The notes beneath the pieces are model-generated. The model ran no database searches and was not told the DNA's origin. It was given only the letters and a program-made list of their open reading frames with translations. Made by a program: the position numbers and the translations under genes. Positions 1 through 5,945 of a stretch of DNA of 6,026 bases are shown here, piece by piece (position 1 is the first letter of the stretch; each line of letters opens with the position of its first letter). The DNA lies in contig SLDE01000053.1 of the NCBI GenBank assembly GCA_007125455.1, positions 1 to 6,026 of the forward strand, read 5' to 3'. Origin of the DNA: Ectothiorhodospiraceae bacterium. GTDB taxonomy: Bacteria; Pseudomonadota; Gammaproteobacteria; Thiohalomonadales; Thiohalomonadaceae.

Positions 1-138
1 ATTATTCTGAGTGCGTCAGATTGGGCTCTCAAATCTGTGCTATCAAGGCGCAAATCGCACGTAATAGCCCGCTATTGCGAAGATTTGCAACACAGAGAGC
101 GCGGATTTGAGAGTTCAAGATGCGTGCTCACGAATATT
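1..138. repeat. Nested palindromic (MITE-like or REP-like) element, possibly extending left of the window
   Basis: Several nested inverted repeats share one axis of symmetry near position 70. The innermost arms are 60-68 and 71-79 (9 bp including one G-T pair, only 2 bases between them, so a real hairpin would open to a larger loop). Next are GCAAATC at 50-56 with GATTTGC at 82-88, then 26-40 with 99-113 (15 bp, two wobble pairs, with a perfect outer 10 bp CTCTCAAATC/GATTTGAGAG). Outermost, 3-16 pairs with 122-136, allowing three G-T pairs and one bulged C at 131. No transposase is encoded, so if the element is mobile it needs an enzyme in trans. Its layout resembles a non-autonomous palindromic element, but I cannot name a family. 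The left boundary may lie outside the window, and the right boundary is set by loss of pairing near 138. Confidence 0.7.
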
Positions 139-590
139 TAGAAGTGCCCTTTAGTGGCACCCTGGACAGTGTCTCGCAGAATACGGTCGGCGCACTGGAT
201 CTTGGCATGCTTCAACTCCGTGATGGCCGCGATGGTTTTACCGTCTTCAATTTGAACGAAAACCTCATTGCTTGGCGTGACCAGGGGGCTAGCCCGTCTG
301 CCATCGCCCCCGATAGCATCTGCTTCCTGGCTGAAGACGGACAAACCTTCACCAATGCCAGTGTCGCTGAATACATCGGTAAACGCATACACGTGATCGG
401 CATTGCCGCCTCACCGCTCACCCGAACACCGAAGATTCTCGCCGCCTACCAGGCTGGCCTGCTAAAGCTCGGTTACCCGGGTCCCTGTACACCACTCGAT
501 GGCAGCGCTATCCCCTCCATGCCTGCCGCCGCACCTCCACAAGCGACGTTATGGAGAAACCATTTGGTGAAGGTGAGCGGACGTGGATGA
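120..590 (+). pseudogene. C-terminal remnant of a DUF917-type protein
   Basis: The 156-residue frame matches, from memory, the C-terminal part of DUF917 proteins, which are usually about 350-400 residues and often lie beside hydantoinase genes; some members act as S-methyl thiohydantoin desulfurases. The visible signature is NENLIAW (residues 46-52), then PDSICFL (64-70), then a KRIHVIGIAASPLTRTP block (88-104) and a GYPGP-x-TPLDG segment near 118-128. The conserved N-terminal half is missing. The frame is closed just upstream by TGA at 108-110, inside the palindromic element. The first six codons lie in the right arm of that element, and homology seems to begin right after it. No clear ribosome binding site precedes the ATG. 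I infer a gene broken by insertion or recombination, probably not functional. A small standalone protein is possible but less likely. Confidence 0.6.
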
Positions 591-799
591 GGGCGGGTAA
601 TCAAGGGCGCGCGGGGTGGTAATGAGAAATATCCACATATAGAATGGCGGTAAGTACTTGCCCTATGCTATTGGTGAAGCCAGTGGGTGAGTAGATACAA
701 ATGGCGTATGCTGCTTGTGACGGAGTGCATCGGCCACGGCGGGCTATGGGCATGGATGGTACGTAAATGAAGTAACATCGGTGCAAAGATGATGACCCC

Positions 800-2866
800 A
801 TGTCTCGCCTGATCCTGCAACGACAATACTGGCTCATTCCGCTGCTACTATGGAGCAGTGTGGTGGCCTTGTCGCTCGGCTGGAACCTGCACCTTATCGA
901 TCAACACAGTGAAGAGAACGCCCTGCAACAGGCGCGCTACATCTCCTATACGGTGGAGACCTTTCGCCTGTGGAATGCTGGTCATGGTGGGGTTTACGTT
1001 TCGGTCGATAAGAATACCCCGCCCAACCCCTACCTGGATGTCCCTCATCGCGAGATCCCCGGCCCGGAGGGCAGGCTCCTCACCATGGTCAACCCCGCCT
1101 ATATGACCCGCAAGGTCGCCGAATTGCTGGGGCAGCAGGATGGTTTTACCGTTCGCCTCTCCAGCGACAGGCCCCTCAACCCCATCAACCAAGTCAGTGC
1201 ATGGGAAGGTGAGGCACTTGAGCATTTTGGTGCGGGCGAAGATGAGTATTTTGCCGTGGTGCGGCAGGACAGTGGGCCACAGTTTCGCTATATGGTGCCC
1301 CTGTTTATCAAGCAGGAATGTCTGCTGTGCCATGCCCAGCAGGGCTATCAGCTGGGTGAACTGCGCGGTGGTTTGAGCGTGGCCTTTGATTACCGTCCTT
1401 ATCTGGCGGCACAGTCCGCCCCATTTCGTAATACCATTATCATCCACCTCATGGTGTGGCTGCTGCTGGCAGGGCTGACCATTTTTGGTTTAACCCGCTA
1501 TCGTCGTCAGCTGCTCCTGCTGGAGAAGGTCAAGGATGAGCAGGAGTTGTTGATCGAACAGCGTACCGCCCGGCTTACCGAGGAGGTGGCCGAGCGCGAG
1601 GCCGCCGAAACGAAGCTGCGTCTGTTCATCGAATCCTCTGGTGAGGGGATCTATGGCGTCGATACTCAGGGCCGCATCACGATGAGCAATCCGGCCGCAC
1701 AGCAGATCCTGGGCTATCACGATCCCAGCGAGCTATTGGGCAAGTCGGCACACCGCTTGTTTCATCATAGCCATGCCGATGGCAGCCGCTGTGATGAAAC
1801 ACAGTGCTCACTGGTCGCCACCTATCAGCAGGGTATTGCCTCCCACGGCGACAATGAGGTGTTTTGGCATGCGGATGGCCACCCCCTGCCGATAGAGTAT
1901 CGATCCCACCCGCTCTATCATGATGACAAACTGATCGGCGCGGTGGTCACCTTTGCTGACATCACTCGGCGCAAGCGTAATGAGACCGAACTCAAGATGC
2001 TCTACCAAGCCATGGAACATAGCCCGGTGTCGGTGGTGATTACCGATGCAGAGACCAACATTCAGTATGTTAATCGCAAGTTCACCCAGATCACCGGCTA
2101 CAGCACCGGGGAGGTGTTGGGTGAAAATCCCCGTATCCTCAAGTCACAGCAAACCCCAGACGACACGTACGTGCAGCTGTTTGACAAAATCACCCATGGC
2201 GAAGAGTGGCGTGGGGAGTTTCTCAATAAAAAGAAAAACGGCGAGCTGTTTTGGGAGCGGGCCTCGATCTCACCGATCATCGACAGTGACGGCCACATCA
2301 GCCACTTCGTTGGGGTTAAGGAAGACATCACCGAGCGCAAACGCCTGGAAGGGGAGATCTGGCACCGCGCCCACTATGATTCCCTGACCGGGCTGGCCAA
2401 CCGTGAGTTTTTCAATGAGCTACTCGAACAAGGGATTTTGCAGGCCAAACATCGCAACAAACAACTGGCTCTACTCTACGTGGATCTGGATGGTTTCAAG
2501 GAGGTTAATGACACCTACGGACACGACTCAGGTGACATCTTGTTACGTGAGGTCGCCAAACGTCTGCTGGCCATATTGCGTGAGAATGATACCGTAGCAC
2601 GCCTGGGTGGCGATGAGTTTGCCCTGATTCTGCCCGCTATCCGCGACCTCGATGGGGTTCAGCATATCGGCAATAAACTCCTTCAGGCGCTTGCCCAACC
2701 ATACCCACTCGATAATGGGGAGCAGGGGCATGTTACCGCCTCAATTGGTATCGCGATTTTTCCTGGAGACGGTAGCGATACGCGTGAGCTACTCAAGTGC
2801 GCGGACAATGTAATGTACCAGGCCAAACGAAAGGGTAAAAACCAGCTAGTATCCAGTGCAACTTAG
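800..2866 (+). CDS. Heme-binding (DUF3365) PAS-PAS-GGDEF diguanylate cyclase sensor
   Basis: This 688-residue inner-membrane receptor should make c-di-GMP from two GTP in response to a periplasmic or redox cue. An N-terminal anchor (residues 11-29) and a second helix (212-232) enclose a periplasmic DUF3365/Tll0287-like domain. It shows the typical PLNPINQVSAWE stretch (125-136) and a CLLCH c-type heme motif (C174, C177, H178). A charged, probably coiled-coil linker (about 237-272) leads to PAS1 (about 273-390) and PAS2 (about 400-515, ending in a PAC-like EDITERKR). The GGDEF domain (about 525-685) keeps DSLTGLANR, VDLDGFKEVND and an intact GGDEF at 603-607, so it should be catalytic. An RxxD inhibitory site (R594-D597) sits exactly five residues before it, implying product inhibition. 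There is no EAL or HAMP domain. PAS cofactors cannot be told from sequence; PAS2 lacks the LOV cysteine motif. The ATG at 800 is chosen because it gives a complete membrane anchor, although the ribosome site is weak. The gene appears monocistronic, facing a convergent gene. Confidence 0.93.
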   Translation: MSRLILQRQYWLIPLLLWSSVVALSLGWNLHLIDQHSEENALQQARYISYTVETFRLWNAGHGGVYVSVDKNTPPNPYLDVPHREIPGPEGRLLTMVNPAYMTRKVAELLGQQDGFTVRLSSDRPLNPINQVSAWEGEALEHFGAGEDEYFAVVRQDSGPQFRYMVPLFIKQECLLCHAQQGYQLGELRGGLSVAFDYRPYLAAQSAPFRNTIIIHLMVWLLLAGLTIFGLTRYRRQLLLLEKVKDEQELLIEQRTARLTEEVAEREAAETKLRLFIESSGEGIYGVDTQGRITMSNPAAQQILGYHDPSELLGKSAHRLFHHSHADGSRCDETQCSLVATYQQGIASHGDNEVFWHADGHPLPIEYRSHPLYHDDKLIGAVVTFADITRRKRNETELKMLYQAMEHSPVSVVITDAETNIQYVNRKFTQITGYSTGEVLGENPRILKSQQTPDDTYVQLFDKITHGEEWRGEFLNKKKNGELFWERASISPIIDSDGHISHFVGVKEDITERKRLEGEIWHRAHYDSLTGLANREFFNELLEQGILQAKHRNKQLALLYVDLDGFKEVNDTYGHDSGDILLREVAKRLLAILRENDTVARLGGDEFALILPAIRDLDGVQHIGNKLLQALAQPYPLDNGEQGHVTASIGIAIFPGDGSDTRELLKCADNVMYQAKRKGKNQLVSSAT

Positions 2867-2964
2867 GCCGCCAGAGTGTGGGAAGGCCATTTTTCACCTT
2901 CGGGCTAGCTCATTAGAGATGGCCCTGGCGTAGCCGAGTCGCAATATTATTTCGCCCAGCCCCC

Positions 2965-3249
2965 TTACTCCCACTCACTCAAACATTGCTCCAGAATCGC
3001 GTCGAGTTTGTCGTTAACTTTTGGCATGGAGATTTGTCGCTGTTCGCAGGTCTTTTGAATGTCGGCGGCGGTGATAAACACACCATCTTCCGGGAAGACC
3101 TGCTGATCGTTGATCAGGATGGCGGCGGCCATGTCGTTATCCACCCGCTCTTCAACGTTTGCACCGGCTTCTACCAGTGCCTCGGCATAGGCCTGGTAAA
3201 GGCGGCAGCGACCGCCCGGTTGTTCTTTCACATACAGGGTAATATCCAT
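2965..3249 (-). CDS. Small conserved-looking protein of unknown function, possibly thioredoxin-like fold
   Basis: The 94-residue acidic protein has no signal peptide or membrane helix and is likely cytoplasmic. I do not recognise a named family. The predicted order is a strand (residues 2-7), a loop PGGRC (11-15), a helix (about 16-29), a variable acidic part, a strand AAILIND (42-48), the turn QQVFPEDGVFITAADI (49-64), and a C-terminal helix. A strand-loop-helix start with Cys at the helix cap, and a late strand ending in a ligand-like turn, recall small thioredoxin or glutaredoxin-like proteins. Only one Cys (C15) occupies the would-be CxxC position; C68 and C89 are elsewhere. It starts at ATG 3249 behind a good ribosome site. 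A TAAAAT box (3283-3288, minus strand) could be a -10 element, but no good -35 is seen. It lies 129 bases downstream of the MFS gene on the same strand and converges with the cyclase gene. It is probably a real gene; its function is open. Confidence 0.75.
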   Translation of the reverse strand: MDITLYVKEQPGGRCRLYQAYAEALVEAGANVEERVDNDMAAAILINDQQVFPEDGVFITAADIQKTCEQRQISMPKVNDKLDAILEQCLSEWE

Positions 3250-3256
3250 GGTGTTG

Positions 3257-3262
3257 TCCTTT
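3257..3262 (-). promoter_or_regulatory. Ribosome binding site of the 94-residue gene
   Basis: Read on the minus strand this is AAAGGA, 7 bases ahead of the ATG at 3249. It is a near-ideal Shine-Dalgarno match. It supports both the reality of this short gene and the choice of start. Confidence 0.7.
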
Positions 3263-3289
3263 ATGTCTTGATGGTAAAAATGATTTTAA

Positions 3290-3314
3290 CGCAGAGGTCG
3301 CAGAGTGCGCAGAG
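3290..3314. repeat. Three direct CGCAGAG copies at 9-base period
   Basis: CGCAGAG occurs at 3290-3296, 3299-3305 and 3308-3314, separated by two variable bases (GT, then TG). The array lies in the 129-base gap between the MFS gene and the 94-residue gene, just upstream of that gene's possible -10 box. Similar CGCAGAG strings are, from memory, scattered between genes in many proteobacteria. A role as a protein-binding site or as a short dispersed repeat cannot be decided here. Confidence 0.7.
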
Positions 3315-3378
3315 TTATTCAATTCAAGAGTGAACGCGCCATTTTGGTATTGCGCATCATATATGCCAAGGGAACAAC

Positions 3379-4608
3379 TCATACCTCTTGTTTACTCGGC
3401 GTGCTCTGCGATGAAGGCTTTTCATTTTCCCGTCCGCGCCACCACAGGATCACCCCCAGGGTGATCAGGATCGGGATCAGGCTCAGCAGATTGAGCAGGC
3501 TCCAACCCAGGTAGTGCACCAGTACCCCGGAGAGTAGCGAACCGGTGACGACCATGGCGTAGACAATCAGGTCATTGACGCCCTGGGTGATGCCGCGCTC
3601 GGTAGCGGTGTGGGTTTCGGTCAGCAGGCTGCTGCCGCCGACGAAGAGGAAATTCCAGCCCACCCCAAGCAACACCAGTGCAATCCAGTAGTGGGTGAGG
3701 CTTTGTCCGGCGGCGGCGACCAGTACCGAGGCGAGTAACAGCAGCGCACCGCTGAGCAGAATATTGCCCAGGCCGAAGCGGGTGATCAGAAAGCCGGTAA
3801 CAAAGGAGGGTGCAAACATACCCAGTACATGCCACTGCATGATGAAGGCAATTTCGCCCATCCCAAAGCCGGCATTGCGCATTCCCAGCGGGGTGGCGCT
3901 CATCAGCATCACCATGATCGCATAGGCCACTGCACTGCACAGCACTGCGACCTTGAAGTCGCGCTGTGCGGCGATCCGGCGCAGCGGGCGGTGGGGCAGA
4001 TCGCTGCCCGGCTCGTTGCTGGGCGGGACCTTGAGTAGGCTAAGCAGCAGCATTGCCAGTAGCGCCAGGACCGTGACCACCGCATAGGGACCGGCATCGC
4101 TCACACCAGGGAACCAGTCCAGGGTGGCGCGTGCATTCCAGGGGCCCAGGAAGGCGGCGATCACCCCGCCGACCAGTACCAGCGAGATGGCGCGACTATG
4201 CCAGGCCGGGCGCACCACATCGGCGGCGGCAAAGCGGTAATACATCGCAAAGGCCTGGTACAGGCCGAGCAACAGGCTGGCGAAACTGAACAGCCAGAAG
4301 GAGCCCATCGCAATACCGGCGACACTGAGCGCGCCACCGACCACCCCACCCAGACCAGCCCCGATCAGGAAGCCAGCACGGCGCCCGAATTTTTGCATGA
4401 ATAGCGAGGCGGGCAGGGTGCCGATCAGGGTGCCCAGCATCATTGCCGCGATCGGCAGGGTGGCCAGCATCGGCTCGGGGCTGAGCTTGCTGCCGACCAG
4501 GCCGCTGAGGGTCATCACCGTGATCGCAGTAATGGTGAACAGGGCCTGAACGGTGGCCAGCAAAGCAACATTCAGGCGCTCGCGGGGGTAAACCGGGGTG
4601 GTGGTCAT
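3379..4608 (-). CDS. MFS family transporter, 12 predicted helices
   Basis: The 409-residue inner-membrane protein has the length and pattern of a major facilitator superfamily secondary transporter, which moves small molecules by proton coupling or facilitated transport. Hydrophobic segments fall near residues 14-36, 48-70, 78-100, 104-126, 139-157, 174-193, 218-237, 252-275, 281-301, 306-328, 346-366 and 370-391, with the usual hydrophilic central loop (about 194-217). A motif A-like stretch, LFMQKFGRRAGF (69-80), follows helix 2, although the usual Asp is replaced (QKFGRR). A conserved-looking AMYYRFAAAD (121-130) lies at the end of helix 4. Substrate cannot be assigned. The ATG at 4608 has only a weak GGAT-type ribosome site. 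It lies 54 bases downstream of the TauE/SafE gene with no terminator-like hairpin between, so the two are probably co-transcribed. The C-terminal tail (391-409) is polar and cytoplasmic. Confidence 0.88.
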   Translation of the reverse strand: MTTTPVYPRERLNVALLATVQALFTITAITVMTLSGLVGSKLSPEPMLATLPIAAMMLGTLIGTLPASLFMQKFGRRAGFLIGAGLGGVVGGALSVAGIAMGSFWLFSFASLLLGLYQAFAMYYRFAAADVVRPAWHSRAISLVLVGGVIAAFLGPWNARATLDWFPGVSDAGPYAVVTVLALLAMLLLSLLKVPPSNEPGSDLPHRPLRRIAAQRDFKVAVLCSAVAYAIMVMLMSATPLGMRNAGFGMGEIAFIMQWHVLGMFAPSFVTGFLITRFGLGNILLSGALLLLASVLVAAAGQSLTHYWIALVLLGVGWNFLFVGGSSLLTETHTATERGITQGVNDLIVYAMVVTGSLLSGVLVHYLGWSLLNLLSLIPILITLGVILWWRGRENEKPSSQSTPSKQEV

Positions 4609-4662
4609 GTCTGATCCGTGGTGGTGAGCATTGAATAACGGTTGCCGATTATCGCACAGCCA

Positions 4663-5442
4663 TTACCAAAAGTTGTTGAACAGGATGTAACTGGCGACCA
4701 GCACCAGAAAAATGGCGAAGCCGCGTTTGAGTACATCGCCAGAGAGACGATGGGCCAGACGGGTGCCGACCACGCTACCGATAATGGCCACGGTGATGAA
4801 GACCGCCATCAGCCTGTAATCGATCGCTACCGCCCCAGCATATCCGGCAAAACCGGCATAGGACTTGATCGCCACAATCGCCAGCGAGGTGCCGATGGCC
4901 TGTTTCATCGACAGGCCGGAGAGCAACACCAGCGCAGGAACAATTAAAAAGCCGCCACCGACACCGACCAGCCCTGTCAGTGCCCCCACCAGCACCCCAT
5001 GCATCGCGACATGGGCCAGACAGTGGTTGCTGGCGCAAACGCCCTCCGTAACCACAGCCGCTGCCCCGACCGAACGATGGGCCTTGGGCCGAGCGGGCTT
5101 GAACATCTTCCAGGCGGCGGCGTACATCACCAGGGCGAACAGCGTGAGCTGAATCACCACCGGGGTGATCACGCCGAGCAGCGCACCGCCATAGGTACCA
5201 ACAATGCCAAACAGGCCGAATACCACCGTGACCTTGATATTCACATTGCCCGCATGCCAGTGCTGCAGGGCGCTGATGGTAGCGGTCACCGCGACAATCC
5301 CCAGACTCATGGCAATCGCGGATTTGGGCTCAACCGACAGCAGATAGAGCAGGGCCGGGGTAGTGATGATCGAGCCACCGCTACCAAAGATCCCCAACAT
5401 GATGCCGGTAGCCAAACCGGCCAGAATGGCACTGAATGTCAT
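4663..5442 (-). CDS. TauE/SafE family permease (sulfite/organosulfonate exporter family)
   Basis: The 259-residue inner-membrane protein has the two-fold repeat typical of the TauE/SafE (DUF81) family, whose characterised members export sulfite, sulfoacetate or related anions. The first half carries GIFGSGGSIITTPALLYLL (residues 17-35) and the second carries GLVGVGGGFLIVPALVLLSGL (157-177). Both have the Gly-rich turn followed by a Pro, and about 7-8 helices are expected. The central loop holds an unusual Cys/His cluster, CASNHCLAH (136-144). Start choice: an in-frame TTG at 5457 exists, but the ATG at 5442 has a proper ribosome site upstream that the longer form would bury in coding sequence, so ATG 5442 is preferred. 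A promoter lies at 5479-5506, and the MFS gene follows by 54 bases. The substrate is not proven; sulfite export is only a family-level guess. Confidence 0.9.
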   Translation of the reverse strand: MTFSAILAGLATGIMLGIFGSGGSIITTPALLYLLSVEPKSAIAMSLGIVAVTATISALQHWHAGNVNIKVTVVFGLFGIVGTYGGALLGVITPVVIQLTLFALVMYAAAWKMFKPARPKAHRSVGAAAVVTEGVCASNHCLAHVAMHGVLVGALTGLVGVGGGFLIVPALVLLSGLSMKQAIGTSLAIVAIKSYAGFAGYAGAVAIDYRLMAVFITVAIIGSVVGTRLAHRLSGDVLKRGFAIFLVLVASYILFNNFW

Positions 5443-5449
5443 GGCCCCG

Positions 5450-5455
5450 CCTCTC
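5450..5455 (-). promoter_or_regulatory. Ribosome binding site deciding the TauE/SafE start
   Basis: On the minus strand this reads GAGAGG and lies 7 bases before ATG 5442. It overlaps the beginning of the longer TTG-initiated frame, so it argues for the shorter, 259-residue protein. Confidence 0.65.
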
Positions 5456-5478
5456 AATCAATAAAAGAATAAATAAAG

Positions 5479-5506
5479 AGAATACTTGAACAGATGAGAG
5501 AGTCAA
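5479..5506 (-). promoter_or_regulatory. Putative sigma70 promoter for the TauE/SafE-MFS unit
   Basis: On the minus strand, TTGACT (5501-5506, 5 of 6 to the -35 consensus) is separated by 16 bases from TATTCT (5479-5484, 4 of 6 to the -10 consensus). The surrounding sequence is AT-rich. Transcription would begin near 5472, leaving a leader of about 30 bases before ATG 5442. No operator is evident. Confidence 0.5.
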
Positions 5507-5589
5507 GAACAAATATGGGGTTTTTACGCTAACCGCATTGCCAAGGGGGTGGGCTGGCTATTTGTCTGGCGTATTTTGCCGGTGCTTCT

Positions 5590-5656
5590 GGCCGGTGCGT
5601 CGAGCTCCAGCTCGATGAGGTAAGTGAAAGTCGACCGGGAGGTCGACCCTCCGGCC
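5590..5656. repeat. Repeat unit, copy 1
   Basis: This is the copy nearest the TauE/SafE promoter. Its outer stem has one mismatch, because unit base 7 is T instead of A. Both internal hairpins are perfect, and the second has a GGGA (GNRA-type) loop. It differs from copy 3 at three positions and from copy 2 at five. Confidence 0.9.
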
Positions 5657-5691
5657 AAAGGATATGGATGACCTGTTAGCCCGTTGCATTT

Positions 5692-5758
5692 GGCCGGAGC
5701 GTCGAGATCCAGCTCGATGAGATAAGTGAATGTCGACCAGGAGGTCGACCCTCCGGCC
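5692..5758. repeat. Repeat unit, copy 2
   Basis: The 8-bp outer stem is perfect. The first hairpin loses its top pair (unit base 16 is A instead of C). The second hairpin keeps its 7-bp stem but has an AGGA loop. It differs from copy 3 at four positions. Confidence 0.9.
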
Positions 5759-5794
5759 AAAAGATATGGCTGACCTTTTTGCCCGGTGCTTATA

Positions 5795-5861
5795 GGCCGG
5801 AGCGTCGAGCTCCAGCTCAATGAGATAAGTGAAAGTCGACCGGGAGGTCGACCCTCCGGCC
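5795..5861. repeat. Repeat unit, copy 3
   Basis: The 8-bp outer stem is perfect and the second hairpin is perfect with a GGGA loop. The first hairpin carries one mismatch (unit base 25 is A instead of G). It is the copy nearest the Rpn-like gene. Confidence 0.9.
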
Positions 5862-5883
5862 TGATACTCTGAGTGCAGTGCCT

Positions 5884-5908
5884 CCCTGTCGTTTTCTCTA
5901 CGACAGGG
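5884..5908. other. Perfect 9-bp stem-loop upstream of the Rpn-like gene
   Basis: CCCTGTCGT (5884-5892) pairs perfectly with ACGACAGGG (5900-5908) around a 7-base pyrimidine loop. On neither strand is it followed directly by a T-run, so it is not a standard intrinsic terminator. It lies 37 bases before the ATG at 5946 and could be a leader hairpin, a protein site, or another dispersed palindrome. Confidence 0.6.
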
Positions 5909-5945
5909 CTAAAATAGCGCTTTTAAGATACCGAGCCCTTCGCCG

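Larger units (their letters stand above)
5590..5861. repeat. Tandem array of three structured 67-base units
   Basis: Three 67-base copies (5590-5656, 5692-5758, 5795-5861) start 102 and 103 bases apart. The 35-36-base spacers are also related: both contain GATATGG and TGACCT, and a GCCCG-x-TGC run precedes copies 2 and 3, with a shortened version before copy 1, so the tandem unit is about 102 bases. Copies differ at 3-5 positions. Each can fold into a three-way junction: unit bases 1-8 pair with 60-67 (GGCCGGAG/CTCCGGCC), 11-16 with 21-26 (loop TCCA), and 41-47 with 52-58 (GTCGACC/GGTCGAC, loop GGGA or AGGA). The array lies between the divergent TauE/SafE and Rpn-like genes. It resembles REP/BIME-type elements, but no REP-associated transposase is in the window. 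Open frames through this array are not believed to be genes. Confidence 0.92.

Noticed and set aside
591..799. A c-di-GMP (GEMM) riboswitch or clear promoter ahead of the cyclase gene
   Set aside because: The 209-base leader lacks the conserved GEMM core strings and shows no convincing paired domains. TTGGTG near 673 with GATACA 17 bases later is too weak (3 of 6 at -10) to call a promoter.
848..1447. A 199-codon minus-strand frame within the cyclase gene
   Set aside because: It is wholly antisense to the well-supported DUF3365 region and shows no recognisable domain.
2867..2964. A terminator between the convergent cyclase and 94-residue genes
   Set aside because: GGCCAT at 2885-2890 pairs with ATGGCC at 2919-2924 but encloses 28 bases and has no T-run after it. 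The GAAGG/CCTTC pair (2882-2886 with 2897-2901) is short and also lacks a T-run.
3290..3314. A CRISPR-like array
   Set aside because: The repeats are 7 bases with 2-base spacers, and no cas gene is present.
5455..5457. TTG start giving a 264-residue TauE/SafE protein
   Set aside because: The ribosome site GAGAGG falls at or just after this codon and is correctly spaced for the ATG at 5442; the extra five residues (R-G-G-A after the start) add no family feature.
4999..5472. A 157-codon plus-strand frame opposite the TauE/SafE gene
   Set aside because: It is His/Gln/Gly-rich and antisense to a clear membrane protein, as expected from codon-bias shadowing.
5590..5861. A CRISPR array of three repeats
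   Set aside because: The repeated unit is 67 bases with a three-hairpin fold, and the spacers are related to one another rather than unique.
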